Assembly: GCF_014192225.1 (NCBI RefSeq)
Contig: NZ_JACHXS010000012.1
Span: 213,681-277,680, forward strand
Direction of reading: 5' to 3'
Length of the DNA: 64,000 nt
Source of the DNA: Pseudoduganella umbonata
GTDB taxonomy: Bacteria > Pseudomonadota > Gammaproteobacteria > Burkholderiales > Burkholderiaceae_D
This document shows positions 26,001 through 34,787 of the stretch, piece by piece; the first letter of the stretch is position 1; every line of letters starts with the position of its first letter. The notes under the pieces were generated by a model. The model had not been told where the DNA came from. It did no database searches and worked only from the letters and a program-made list of their open reading frames with translations. The translations under genes and the position numbers were made by a program.

Positions 26001-26217
26001 GTCGATCGCCTTCGGCCTGGGCGTGCTGCCGCTGGCCCTGGCGAGCGGTGCCGGCTCCGGCAGCCAGAACGCGATCGGCGTGGGCGTGCTGGGCGGGATG
26101 TTGTCGGCCACGTTCCTCGGCATCTTCTTCGTGCCGGTGTTCTTCGTGATGGTGCGCAGCATGTTCAAATCCAGGAACCAGCCGGCCGCCGATACGATTG
26201 TGAAGGAAGCACATTAA
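23077..26217 (+). CDS. RND multidrug efflux pump, HAE1 family (AcrB/MexB-like)
   Basis: 1046 aa, the full AcrB length, starting MARFFIDRPIFAWVIAI like most family members. Proton-relay residues are visible: the Asp pair in LVDDAIVVVENVER (TM4) and the Lys in AAKNAILIVEFAKEL (TM10). Two large periplasmic loops hold the drug pockets. It expels amphipathic drugs and solvents using the proton gradient, as a trimer with the adaptor and OprM-like channel. SD AGGAGT precedes the ATG; 18 bp from the adaptor, 1 bp from the channel gene. Confidence 0.95.
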   Translation: MARFFIDRPIFAWVIAIVIMLGGGLAIWSLPIAQYPSIAPPSISISGSYPGASAKTVEDAVTQVIEQKMKGIDGLRYMSSSSDSTGGISITLTFKSGTNPDIAQVQVQNKLQLATPLLPTAVTQQGLVVSKATKNFLLVLGFVSEDNSMNQADLGDYVAANVLDPLSRVQGVGDVTLFGSQYAMRIWLDPTKLTSYQLTPADVITAVQAQNAEVSAGELGGAPAVPGQQLNATVTAQSRLQTAEQFGAILLKTESNGATVHLRDVAKMELGRENYATVARFNGKPATGIALKLATGANALDTAKAVEAKVEEMSKLFPKGMKAVVAFDTTPFVELSIEEVVKTLAEAIVLVFLVMYLFLQNFRATLIPTMAVPVVLLGTFAVLSALGYSINTLTMFAMVLAIGLLVDDAIVVVENVERVMTEEGLSPKEATKKSMGQISGALVGIAMVLSAVFVPMAFFGGSTGVIYRQFSITIVSAMVLSVLVAMIFTPALCATFLKPVEKGHHLTNRGFFGWFNRTFEKSTDKYQGVVAGMIRRRAPSMILYAVLLAVLAVVFMRLPTSFLPEEDQGVLFTQIQLPTGATQERTLKTIEKVEDYFMNQEKANVASVFAVAGFSFGGNGQNTGIAFVRMKDWSERSGKENKVSAIAGRAMGALMQLRDSMVFSFAPPAVIELGNASGFDLQLQDVGGVGHTALMAARNQLLGMAAQNKALVGVRPNGQEDTPQYKVTIDQQKATALGLAVADVNRVLSVGWGSSYVNDFIDRGRVKKVFMQGQPDSRMVPEDLAKWFVRNNAGEMVPFSAFATGEWIYASPRLERYNGLSSVNIQGSPAPGVSSGAAMAEVEKMIAQLPPGIGYEWTGLSVEERESGSQTPMLYTISILIVFLCLAALYESWSVPFSVLLVIPLGIIGTVIATWGFHLANDVYFQVGLLTVVGLAAKNAILIVEFAKELQEGGMDVREATLQAVKLRLRPILMTSIAFGLGVLPLALASGAGSGSQNAIGVGVLGGMLSATFLGIFFVPVFFVMVRSMFKSRNQPAADTIVKEAH

Positions 26218-26218
26218 T

Positions 26219-27631
26219 ATGACCAAGACCTTGATTACCCTGGCCGTGACGGCACTGCTGGCCGGCTGCAGCCTGGCGCCCACGTACGAGCGCCCGGCGG
26301 CGCCGGTGACGCCGGCGTGGCCGCAGGGCGACGCCTATCAGCCAACCGCGGCATCGACCGCGGACGGCAAGCAGGCCTACGACGTGCAATGGCGCGAGTT
26401 CATCGCCGACGAGCAGTTGGAAAAGCTGGTCGAACTGGCGCTGGCCAATAACCGCGACCTGCGCGTCTCGATCCTCAATATCGAAGCCGCGCGCGCCCAG
26501 TATGGCGTGCAGCGCGCCGACCGCGTGCCGGGCCTGAACGCCAGCGTGGGCCAGACGGCCCAGCGCGTGCCGGACAACCTGTCCGCCACCGGCGACGGCT
26601 ACATCACGCGCCAGTACACGGCAGGCCTGGGCATCCCGGCCTTCGAGCTGGACTTCTTCGGCCGCGTGAAGAACCTGTCCGAAGCGGCGCTGCAGCAATA
26701 CCTGGGCACCGAAGAGGCGCGCCGTTCGCAGCAGATCAGCCTGGTGGCCGAAGTGGCCAACGCCTGGCTGACGCTGGCGGCCGACCAGGAGCGCCTGCGC
26801 CTGGCGCAGGACACGCTGAAGAGCCAGCAGATCAGTTATGAGCTCAGCAAGCGCCGCTTCGAAGCGGGTGCCACGTCCGGCTTGGACATGTACGAAGCGC
26901 AGACCAGCGTGGAAACGGCGCGCAGCGACGTGGCCGTGTACACCGCCCAGGTGGCGGCCGACCAGAACGCGCTGGCCTTGCTGGCCGGCGCCCCGGTGCC
27001 TGCCGAGCTGCTGCCGCAAGGCACGCTGCAACCGGTCACCCAGCTGGCGGACCTGCCGGCAGGCCTGCCTTCGGACGTGCTGCAGCGCCGGCCGGACGTG
27101 CTGGTTGCCGAGCGCACGCTGCAGGCGAACAATGCCAACATCGGCGTGGCCCGGGCCGCGTTCTTCCCGAGCATCTCGCTGACGGCATCGGCCGGCGCGA
27201 TGAGTTCGGACCTGTCGAACCTGTTCAAGGCAGGCGCCGACACGTGGTCGTTCATGCCGCAACTGAACCTGCCGATCTTCGCGGGCGGCCGCAACCAGGC
27301 CAACCTCGACCTGGCGAAAGCCAACCGCGACATCGCCGTGGCGCAGTATGAAAAGGCGATCCAGTCGGCGTTCCGCGAAGTGTCGGACGCGCTGGCCCAG
27401 CGGGGCACGCTGGACGAGCGCGTGGCATCGCAGGCGGCGCTGGTGGAAGCTTCCGGCAAGAGCTACCGGATCCACGAGCAGCGTTACCAGAAGGGCGCGG
27501 AGTCGTACCTGAACGCGCTGGTCTCGCAGCGCACGCTGTATGCTGCCCAGCAGACGTACATCAGCGCGCGGCTGGCGAAAGCCAGCAACCAGGTCACCCT
27601 GTACAAAGTCCTGGGTGGTGGCTGGCAGTAA
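26219..27631 (+). CDS. OprM/NodT-family outer-membrane efflux lipoprotein
   Basis: 470 aa. Lipobox LLAGCSLAPTYERP is the classic start of RND outer-membrane factors. Two OEP repeats follow, each with a long helical hairpin (LALANNRDLRVSILNIEAAR; LQANNANIGVARAAFFPSISL). It forms the trimeric exit duct of the pump. The ATG lies one base after the pump stop. A GC-rich hairpin lies 10 bp downstream. Confidence 0.93.
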   Translation: MTKTLITLAVTALLAGCSLAPTYERPAAPVTPAWPQGDAYQPTAASTADGKQAYDVQWREFIADEQLEKLVELALANNRDLRVSILNIEAARAQYGVQRADRVPGLNASVGQTAQRVPDNLSATGDGYITRQYTAGLGIPAFELDFFGRVKNLSEAALQQYLGTEEARRSQQISLVAEVANAWLTLAADQERLRLAQDTLKSQQISYELSKRRFEAGATSGLDMYEAQTSVETARSDVAVYTAQVAADQNALALLAGAPVPAELLPQGTLQPVTQLADLPAGLPSDVLQRRPDVLVAERTLQANNANIGVARAAFFPSISLTASAGAMSSDLSNLFKAGADTWSFMPQLNLPIFAGGRNQANLDLAKANRDIAVAQYEKAIQSAFREVSDALAQRGTLDERVASQAALVEASGKSYRIHEQRYQKGAESYLNALVSQRTLYAAQQTYISARLAKASNQVTLYKVLGGGWQ

Positions 27632-27640
27632 CGCCAGCGA

Positions 27641-27670
27641 GCCGTTGCCGAGTTAATACCCGGCAACGGC
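27641..27670 (+). terminator. Hairpin after the efflux operon
   Basis: GCCGTTGCCG pairs with CGGCAACGGC (10 bp) around AGTTAATACC. There is no T-run; it may end the efflux transcript with Rho or protect its 3' end. A degenerate GGTGTCTGAC / GTCTGACACC repeat follows at 27680-27707. Confidence 0.5.
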
Positions 27671-27776
27671 AGATCGACTGGTGTCTGACCCTCGCGGTCT
27701 GACACCGGTTTCCGATTCGGGCTAGTGGCGCGTGACCAGGCGTGGCGCACGCGGGACGGCACAGCTGCTGAGTACT

Positions 27777-28271
27777 TCAAGTCAGCAACGGCGGCATCCA
27801 CTCCATGCACAGATACAGGCCGTTGGCCCCGTTGAGCGTGAACCCGCAACGCTGGAACAAGCGCTGGGCACGGGTACCGGGCAGCACATCGAGCCGCACC
27901 GGCACGCGCATCCGCACGCCTTGCGCCTGCAGGCTGCGCAGCAGCCCCAGGCCGATCCCCCGGCTGCGGCATTCCGGCAGCAGGCTGATATCGAGGATGC
28001 GGATTTCGTCGGAGCCGTAATTGACGTGCAGCGCGCCGATCGGCCGCTCGCGCTCGATGATGACGGCCGCGTCGGCATAAGGATAGTACGCATGGAGCTG
28101 CGTTTGCCGGGCGCGGAACTGCAGGGCCATCAGCAGGGCTTCCGTGGCGGTGTCGCAGGCACCCATCCGCTGGTCGGCGGTACGGGTGCTGGCATACAGC
28201 AGTTCCATGAAGGCCTGGTCGGCGGCTTCCGCCGGCCGCATTTCGATCGTGCGGGAAGTCCTGGTTGACAT
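27777..28271 (-). CDS. GNAT-family N-acetyltransferase
   Basis: 164 aa from ATG 28271, chosen because AAGGA sits 5 nt upstream. The acetyl-CoA-binding motif A reads LDISLLPECRSRGIGLGLLRSL (key R/Q-x-x-G-x-G/A: R-S-R-G-I-G), followed by a beta bulge and a C-terminal RCGFTLNGANG block. The substrate is unknown. It is divergent from the TetR gene with ~125 bp between them. Confidence 0.85.
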   Translation of the reverse strand: MSTRTSRTIEMRPAEAADQAFMELLYASTRTADQRMGACDTATEALLMALQFRARQTQLHAYYPYADAAVIIERERPIGALHVNYGSDEIRILDISLLPECRSRGIGLGLLRSLQAQGVRMRVPVRLDVLPGTRAQRLFQRCGFTLNGANGLYLCMEWMPPLLT

Positions 28272-28314
28272 GGTCATCCTTGCGCAAGTGGCGGTCGTAG
28301 AAAATGATAGCATC

Positions 28315-28328
28315 CGTGCGCGCGCACG
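28315..28328. promoter_or_regulatory. GC-rich perfect palindrome in a divergent promoter
   Basis: CGTGCGCGCGCACG is a perfect 14-bp palindrome between the GNAT and TetR genes. It could be an operator for the TetR protein, but alternating CG tracts also arise by chance in this base composition. Confidence 0.3.
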
Positions 28329-28395
28329 GGCGATCCGTTTGACAAACCGGGGCGGCCAGCTGTAACAAATGTCGCCAGCGCCCCTGAAAGGCAGT

Positions 28396-29007
28396 ATGAG
28401 CAATACCGAAAAACGCCATCACGACCCGGAAAAGGCGCGCCACCGGCGCCGCCAGGTGCTCGACGCGGCTGCCGCGTGCTTTGGCCGCAGCGGCTTCCAC
28501 GGCGCCAGCATGGCCGAGATATCGAAGGCCGCCGGCATGAGTGCGGGCCACATCTATAACTACTTTGACAGCAAGGACGCGATCATCGCCGCCTTCGTCG
28601 AGGAAAACGTCGAACGCGTCAACGCACTGCTGCGCAACCTGGAGTCCAAGGAAGATCCGCTGGAGGCCTTGCTCGACGAAGTGCCGCGCAGTGTGCGCGA
28701 CGATCTCGATCCGCAGACCTGGATCCTGCCGCTGGAAATCACGGCCGAAGCTTCGCGCAATCCAAGAATTGCCGCCGTGGTCCGCGATGCGGACGGCCGT
28801 ACGTGCGCGCAGTTCCGCGCCATCCTGAAAAAGGGCCGCGAGCGCCATGGACTGCCCGTCGACGACGCTGTGCTCGGTGCGCGGATGAACGTTATCATCA
28901 CGATGTTCCAGGGCCTGCCCGTGCGCGCCGTGCACAACCCGGACATGGACCCGGACATGCTGACCGAGTCGTTCCGCCTGGCGCTGCGAGCCCTGCTGTT
29001 CAGCTGA
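28396..29007 (+). CDS. TetR-family transcriptional regulator
   Basis: 203 aa from ATG 28396, which has the SD GAAAGG; an ATG nine codons upstream lacks one. HTH: RRQVLDAAAACFGRSGFHGASMAEISKAAGMSAGHIYNYF with the typical K/S-x-x-x-IYxYF end. The C-terminal ligand/dimer domain is ~140 residues. It is followed 18 bp later by a fumarylacetoacetase-family gene and may regulate it; it is also the only TetR protein near the efflux operator at 21791. Confidence 0.88.
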   Translation: MSNTEKRHHDPEKARHRRRQVLDAAAACFGRSGFHGASMAEISKAAGMSAGHIYNYFDSKDAIIAAFVEENVERVNALLRNLESKEDPLEALLDEVPRSVRDDLDPQTWILPLEITAEASRNPRIAAVVRDADGRTCAQFRAILKKGRERHGLPVDDAVLGARMNVIITMFQGLPVRAVHNPDMDPDMLTESFRLALRALLFS

Positions 29008-29025
29008 CACCATTCGAAGGAATCA

Positions 29026-29733
<708 letters not shown>

Positions 29734-29736
29734 TTT

Positions 29737-30585
29737 TTACAGGCGCGCGGCGATGGCCGACAGGCCTTCGAGCGCGCCGGCCGCCAGTCCCGCATCCAGC
29801 GGCGTTGGCACCTTCGGCTCGCGCGGATTGATCCGTACGAGCCGCCCGCCGCGCCGTATCACCTCTTCGCTGAAGCGCCGCACCGATGGAATCGCCGTGC
29901 CGGCACCCAGTTCGATGACGACAGGCCGCTCGACCTTCTCCAGCCAGCGCGCCAGCCGCGCCGCCTGCCGTTCGCTGCGTTCCTCGATCCAGCCCCAGTC
30001 GCCGAACATCAGGATGTTCGGGCGTGCCAGGCCGCCGCAATGGAGACAGCGGGGGGCTTCGTTCGTCAACCTGCATGCCTGGGCGTCCACTTCGGGCGTG
30101 AATGCATCCGCTTCCCAGATCGCATCGGTGCACGGCTCCAGGCATTGCAGGTAGTGGATCGAGCCGTGGCATTCGTGGACCTTGCCGGCGTCGAAGCCGG
30201 CTTTCTGGAACTGGCCGTCGACGTTGCTGGTGAAGACGTGGTAGCCGTGCGGTTTCTTTTCGCCCCAGGTCTTCAGCAGCCTGAAACCGTCGTGCGGCAT
30301 CGTGTCGCGGTAGAGGTTCAGGCGGTGGCCGTAGAAGCCCCAGGCCAGGTTCGGGTTTTCCTCGAACGTGGCGGGTGAGGCGGCGGTCGTGAACGCGATG
30401 CGCGCCGCACCGAGAGCCGGGTAGGCGCGCCAGAAGCCTTCGTTGCCGCGGAAGTCGGGGAGGCCGGAGTCGACGCCGATGCCGGCGCCGGCGGCCACGA
30501 TCAGGGCGTCGGCCTGGCGGATGATTTCGGCGGCGCGCTCGAGCTGGATATTGTCCAGCAGCGTGGGAGAGGATGGTGTCGTCAT
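29737..30585 (-). CDS. SIR2-family NAD-dependent protein deacylase
   Basis: 282 aa. NAD-binding motif AGAGIGVDSGLPDFRG (residues 32-47), TSNVDGQF, catalytic His140 in ECHGS, and four Cys (148, 152, 180, 183; CLEPC and CLHC) that should bind zinc, so the catalytic core is intact. The 28-residue interval between the Cys pairs and the Trp-rich WGWIEERSERQ segment are usual for this proteobacterial subgroup. Probable lysine deacetylase or related deacylase. Confidence 0.88.
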   Translation of the reverse strand: MTTPSSPTLLDNIQLERAAEIIRQADALIVAAGAGIGVDSGLPDFRGNEGFWRAYPALGAARIAFTTAASPATFEENPNLAWGFYGHRLNLYRDTMPHDGFRLLKTWGEKKPHGYHVFTSNVDGQFQKAGFDAGKVHECHGSIHYLQCLEPCTDAIWEADAFTPEVDAQACRLTNEAPRCLHCGGLARPNILMFGDWGWIEERSERQAARLARWLEKVERPVVIELGAGTAIPSVRRFSEEVIRRGGRLVRINPREPKVPTPLDAGLAAGALEGLSAIAARL

Positions 30586-30692
30586 CGTGCGATTCTAGCG
30601 CTGGTTGCCGCTGCGGGGACGGCCTACGTTGATGCCGAAGAGCAAGGCTGCTCGTGTGCAAAATGGCATGGCAAAAACTCAAACCCCTCTGC

Positions 30693-30698
30693 TATAAT
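30693..30698 (+). promoter_or_regulatory. -10 box of tRNA-Pro promoter
   Basis: A perfect TATAAT lies 12 bp before the tRNA, followed by TGCTC; the matching -35 region is weak. Confidence 0.6.
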
Positions 30699-30709
30699 CC
30701 TGCTCTCGT

Positions 30710-30786
<77 letters not shown>

Positions 30787-30802
30787 GAAGAATTAACGAT
30801 AG

Positions 30803-30833
30803 GGGCCACTCTTTGGAGTGGCCCTTGTTGTTT
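30803..30833 (+). terminator. Terminator after tRNA-Pro
   Basis: Perfect 9-bp stem GGGCCACTC / GAGTGGCCC with a TTTG loop, then TTGTTGTTT, 16 bp after the tRNA. Confidence 0.75.
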
Positions 30834-30886
30834 CCGGGTTGGGTAGCGTAGCGCGATAAGACGTAGCCTGAGCGCGCGAAGTGTGG

Positions 30887-32650
30887 TCAGCTGGCAGTTC
30901 CCGTGTCACTGGACTCGGATTGCTCTTTCGACGCGCTTTCGCGGCTCCTGCCTGTCACTGGCTCCCACGAACGCAATCCCTGATCCTTGCTCAGCCTGAT
31001 GCGATGAATCTTCATCGCATCGATGACATCCGCTGTTCCAGGCGAGGCAACCAGCAGCGGCAGCGTTTGCGCCGCCTCCAGGAAGAATCGCTGGCGCTGC
31101 CCTTCAGCCTGGTCGATGAATGCATCCGCCCACCATTCGGTAATCCGGTCGCTGGCGCGTTCCAATGCTGTTTGCGTCACCAGCCGATTGGATTTCTGGA
31201 TATTGATCAGGCGTGCGGAAGGCATCAGGTTCCAGGCATCGCCGCAAGGCCAGGCTGCGAACGGGAAGCAATGATCGATATCGTACTCATCACCTAACCT
31301 GGCGCCAGTCCAGACGCAATATACCGTCTTGCCGGTTGCGCGAATGCGCTCGACCGCCGCCCTGGCGAAGGTCGTGTCGCGAAGTGGATCGGCCCAGGTG
31401 AGCAGCCTTTGTGCGAGCATGCGCACGTCCGGCAACCGATCGGCGGAATAAGCCTCGATCAGCCTGACCCACTCGGCCACCAGTACGGGTTCGATCCACA
31501 CGTTGTAATGCGTCAGCGCCTGCCAGATATCGAGCGGCACATGAAAGTCGCCAAAGCCCCACAGGAACGGTTCGTCAATTTGCAGTTGTGACGGCGTAGA
31601 TGTCTGCCTGCGCCAGTCGATCTTGAAAATCGGATTGTCGCTGGCCGGCCAGCGCAGGTACGTCGCGGGCATACGGCGAATCAGGTGCGAAATCTCCGTC
31701 AGGCTGCGATGCAGGTGCCTCCCGGTATCGCCCATGAACACGGAACCGATACCCAGTTCGATGGGAGCAACCTGCCTGAGCGCATGGAAGTTATCGGTGA
31801 CGAATCCAGGCCCGGTTCCCAGGCGTGACGGCGGCATCTGCGGTAACTGGTTTTCGATCAGCGGCTTGTACATGCGCAGCCAGAACAGCGATACGAGTCC
31901 CAGCGGAATTACCACCGATTCTGCTTCGTGGCGGACAAGGCCTGCCGCGGTGTCGGCGATCCGGGCGATAACGCGCAGGAGCGCGATCTTGTAGGTGGAC
32001 GCCTTCTCGTCGGCCAGTATCAGGTGCCGAAGCAGGGGCAGGGCGCCGAGGCCGTCGTCGGGCAATCCCAGCACGACGTTCGTCCACGACACTTCGCTGC
32101 GTCCCAGCTTGTCGGGGCTGTCGTTGGCCTGAACGATGCGCAGCCCGAATTGCCGGGCAAGTGCCGCCAGCTCTTGCAATGACACTTCATGCATTGCCCG
32201 CTCGGTATCCGGCGCGCCGAGACGAAGACTGATGGCGATGCGGCCGTTGGGTGCCAGCAGCGTCGCCAGCTTGCGCAGCGAACGCTGGCGGTCCGCCGGG
32301 CGAATGTGCATCCAGACCGCCGACAGCAGGATGAGATCGAATCTCAGGCCGAGCCGCGGTACCTTGGCAAGGTCCGGCAGGCTGTCGGGCAGCCAGCGGA
32401 TCTTGTCCGCTGGGTGAAGCCGGCGAGCCTGGGCAAGCATCGCGTCGGACGGATCGACGGCAACGACTTCGTATCCGTTCGCCGCGAACCAGGCTGCGTC
32501 CCGGCCGGAGCCGGCGCCGACGTCGAGCACTATTCCCCCAGGCGGCGGAAGCAGGTCCAGCAAGCCGGCATGCACCTCGTTGAAATCCAGGGATTCATAC
32601 TGGTCCGCCAGCCGGGCCGCATGTTGTTCGTAGTAGGGGATCGACGTCAT
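30887..32650 (-). CDS. SAM methyltransferase-HNH nuclease fusion protein
   Basis: 587 aa from ATG 32650 (a TTG 18 codons upstream is less likely). Residues ~35-145 are a class I methyltransferase: VLDVGAGSGRDAAW (motif I, 41-54), VVAVDPSDAML and FDLILLSAVWMHI. Residues ~195-440 are a mostly helical middle part that I cannot name. Residues ~441-491 look like an HNH endonuclease: CVWTGARLG, IDHCFPF (Asp459, His460), WNLMPS (Asn474) and NIQKSNRL (Asn483, Asn488). This could be a self-contained DNA modification/cleavage or nucleic-acid processing protein, perhaps defensive. No specificity subunit, helicase or second nuclease adjoins it. The ~30-residue C-terminal tail is polar and probably disordered. 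Confidence 0.7.
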   Translation of the reverse strand: MTSIPYYEQHAARLADQYESLDFNEVHAGLLDLLPPPGGIVLDVGAGSGRDAAWFAANGYEVVAVDPSDAMLAQARRLHPADKIRWLPDSLPDLAKVPRLGLRFDLILLSAVWMHIRPADRQRSLRKLATLLAPNGRIAISLRLGAPDTERAMHEVSLQELAALARQFGLRIVQANDSPDKLGRSEVSWTNVVLGLPDDGLGALPLLRHLILADEKASTYKIALLRVIARIADTAAGLVRHEAESVVIPLGLVSLFWLRMYKPLIENQLPQMPPSRLGTGPGFVTDNFHALRQVAPIELGIGSVFMGDTGRHLHRSLTEISHLIRRMPATYLRWPASDNPIFKIDWRRQTSTPSQLQIDEPFLWGFGDFHVPLDIWQALTHYNVWIEPVLVAEWVRLIEAYSADRLPDVRMLAQRLLTWADPLRDTTFARAAVERIRATGKTVYCVWTGARLGDEYDIDHCFPFAAWPCGDAWNLMPSARLINIQKSNRLVTQTALERASDRITEWWADAFIDQAEGQRQRFFLEAAQTLPLLVASPGTADVIDAMKIHRIRLSKDQGLRSWEPVTGRSRESASKEQSESSDTGTAS

Positions 32651-32789
32651 CGACTGTTTGTTGTTTTCGGTAGCGATAAGAGATTTTAGTCTGAGCGGCG
32701 TCAATACGGACCAGATTGCGACGAGGATTCCCGACGATACACACCAGTGATATTATTGTTTTTCTGATAAATATCATGCCTCGGCATTG

Positions 32790-34157
32790 ATGGACCGCAG
32801 TCGCATTCTCACCGTCAGGCAGGCGTGGATGAGCGAGGAGTTTGGCTTGTTACTGAACAGTAAAGAGCAAATGCACTTCTGGCGGGAACTGGAGCGGGTC
32901 GAACAATGGCTGAGTACCGGCGCCGGCGCTGCTGCCGGCCGCGTCTATGACAGCATGGGGCGGCCCGGCGAACAAGCATTCGCCAACTACGGCAACCAGC
33001 TGGTTGCCGGGGTTGCCCGGGTCGACCGTGTACGTGATGCACTCGACCAATCCGCCCCCATCGCAAAACGGCTGGTAATGCAACAGCTGTCGGGTATCGG
33101 TCTTTCCGCTGTGTGGGACATCCTGATCGCCGCCTGCAAGGAAATCGCGCTGTACTATGGCGGCTCGGTAGTTGCCGGCGCAGTCGTCGGCGGTGCAATC
33201 GGCAGCCTTGCTTTTGGCGTCGGCGCTGTGCCGGGTGCCGTGATCGGTACAGCGGCCGGGGCGCAGGTCGGAATGTGGGTGCTGGCATTCCTGGGACTGA
33301 AAGAGCTGGCTGAAGGGCTCGGTAAAATGTTTCCCGCCGCGCTGGAGCATTACGAGCGAGGCTTCCGCGAAGCGTGGGGAGCCGTGGCCGAGAACCGGCG
33401 CGACATGTGGAACAGCGCCACTTTGCCTTCCGGAAATAGCCACGCGGGTGCATGGCATATGGCGCAAGGGCATGTCATCCTGGTGACGGCGATCCTGACT
33501 GCGTTGGTGGCTTATCTGACGCGCGGGAGAGGCAATAAAGCCTTGCTGATGCAGGAGATACGCGAGAGCCGGAAATTGGGGCCGAAGTTTGCGGACTGGC
33601 TGGCTGAGAACGAAGACAGACTGATCGCTCAGCCGCAGTTGCAGACCCGGCCGAATAATTCGGTTGCCATGGTAATGGAGGAGTCGTCGTCAAACAGGGG
33701 GCATGGTACGCCTGTCGGATGGAATAGCGCCGCTGTCGATGCTGATGGGGCAAATCCCGCAGGCCCTGTGTCTTTCGCTAACCGTATTCCTGACGAGAAG
33801 TTCAGCATCGAACCTGTTCCGATTCTTAGTGCCGAACAGGCATTGCGCACGGCAGGGAAAATCCTCTACGTTGTAAAAGCAGACGGATCATTGGTTATTG
33901 CTCGCACGAATAGTGATAACCTGTTTGGTCACTTCGACTTGGCAAGAGGGGCAAATATTCTGGCTGGTGGCGAGGGGCGCATTTATTCTGGGCAAGTGAA
34001 GACATTGGATAACGCTTCGGGTCATTACCTGCCGGTAGGGCAGTCTGCCCGGGATGCCGCTATCAATGCCTTTCGAAATGCAGGGTTCAAGGTGCCGGAA
34101 ACGGCATACGTTGAGAAGGTCTATGACTTCAAGCTTGGAAAGTGGGTGCCAAAGTGA
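32790..34157 (+). CDS. DUF6861-like polymorphic toxin
   Basis: 455 aa from ATG 32790 (a TTG precedes it). Residues ~1-100 are helical. Residues ~120-175 form a Gly/Ala-rich membrane segment of glycine-zipper type (GGSVVAGAVVGGAIGSLAFG, then GAVPGAVIGTAAGAQVG). This matches the N-terminal region I associate with DUF6861 polymorphic toxins. Another hydrophobic helix lies at ~230. The C-terminal ~110 residues (from LSAEQALRTAGKILYVV) contain GHFDLARGANILAGGE and DNASGHYLPVG, like the exchangeable C-terminal domains of secreted toxins; its activity is unknown to me. Base composition falls towards the 3' end, and the following small genes look like immunity genes. Confidence 0.65.
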   Translation: MDRSRILTVRQAWMSEEFGLLLNSKEQMHFWRELERVEQWLSTGAGAAAGRVYDSMGRPGEQAFANYGNQLVAGVARVDRVRDALDQSAPIAKRLVMQQLSGIGLSAVWDILIAACKEIALYYGGSVVAGAVVGGAIGSLAFGVGAVPGAVIGTAAGAQVGMWVLAFLGLKELAEGLGKMFPAALEHYERGFREAWGAVAENRRDMWNSATLPSGNSHAGAWHMAQGHVILVTAILTALVAYLTRGRGNKALLMQEIRESRKLGPKFADWLAENEDRLIAQPQLQTRPNNSVAMVMEESSSNRGHGTPVGWNSAAVDADGANPAGPVSFANRIPDEKFSIEPVPILSAEQALRTAGKILYVVKADGSLVIARTNSDNLFGHFDLARGANILAGGEGRIYSGQVKTLDNASGHYLPVGQSARDAAINAFRNAGFKVPETAYVEKVYDFKLGKWVPK

Positions 34158-34549
34158 ACGAATCTATTGACCGTGAGTTTGATGCTATTTCGCAAAAGCT
34201 GATTAATGCCTGTGCAGACCCGACGTTCGGAGAAGATCGCCTTGAGCCGTTGTATGTTCAGTTTCTAGAATTCCTGTCTCGGAATGAAGAGAGCCGGCAG
34301 CAACTTGTTGCGCGAATCCTGCAGACAATGAAAAAGTATCGTACAGCGCGGGAAGTTAAAGGTCGATTATTACCGGGTACAGCGATTGCGTATGCCATGC
34401 ATGAGTTGCGATGGCCCGAGATTTACGATTTTGCCGAAGCGGAAAACCGGGAGTATTACGTCAAGCGCATGGAAACATTAATGTCGAATCTGATCGACGC
34501 CTATTCGGATGATTGGGAAGATAGATTTTTTTATGAGAGGTTCCAATAG
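34154..34549 (+). CDS. Putative immunity protein for the upstream toxin
   Basis: 131 aa from GTG 34154, whose bases overlap the toxin stop (GTGA), implying coupled translation. The protein is acidic and all-helical in appearance (LYVQFLEFLSRNEESRQQLV, DDWEDRFFYERFQ), with no signal peptide. Position, size, charge and lowered GC fit a cognate immunity protein that would bind the toxin C-terminal domain in the cytoplasm. No family recognised; role inferred from context only. Confidence 0.6.
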   Translation: MNESIDREFDAISQKLINACADPTFGEDRLEPLYVQFLEFLSRNEESRQQLVARILQTMKKYRTAREVKGRLLPGTAIAYAMHELRWPEIYDFAEAENREYYVKRMETLMSNLIDAYSDDWEDRFFYERFQ

Positions 34550-34787
34550 TGCCGGTATGATGCGAAAGCTTCGCCGCGTACTCAACCTGGAGCCAGCGGC
34601 ATGGCTAGGACGATGACTTTACGACGACTGCTGTAGCGTCAGACTATATCCTTCGCGGCATCCGAGGAGTACAAACAACTGTGCAGATGTCCACGGTTAG
34701 GCGTGTGCAATGGGTCGTCATCAAAGAACTGAAATTATGACGTCGTCATTCCCAAGCGGCGGGCGCCAATGTCCTTAAAAGATTTGT
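34550..34787. other. Non-coding gap in the toxin/immunity stretch
   Basis: 238 bp with only very short open frames and no recognisable gene, tRNA or terminator. It may be decayed coding DNA, since intergenic gaps elsewhere in the operon-like parts of the window are much shorter. Confidence 0.4.

Noticed and set aside
23074..26283. Long antisense frame (1069 codons) opposite the RND pump gene
   Set aside because: It mirrors the AcrB-like gene, its translation is rich in His, Arg and Gln with no domain, and such antisense frames are common in GC-rich genes with strong third-position bias.
27732..28268. Plus-strand 178-codon frame opposite the GNAT gene
   Set aside because: The minus-strand product has a clear acetyl-CoA motif and SD; the opposite frame has neither.
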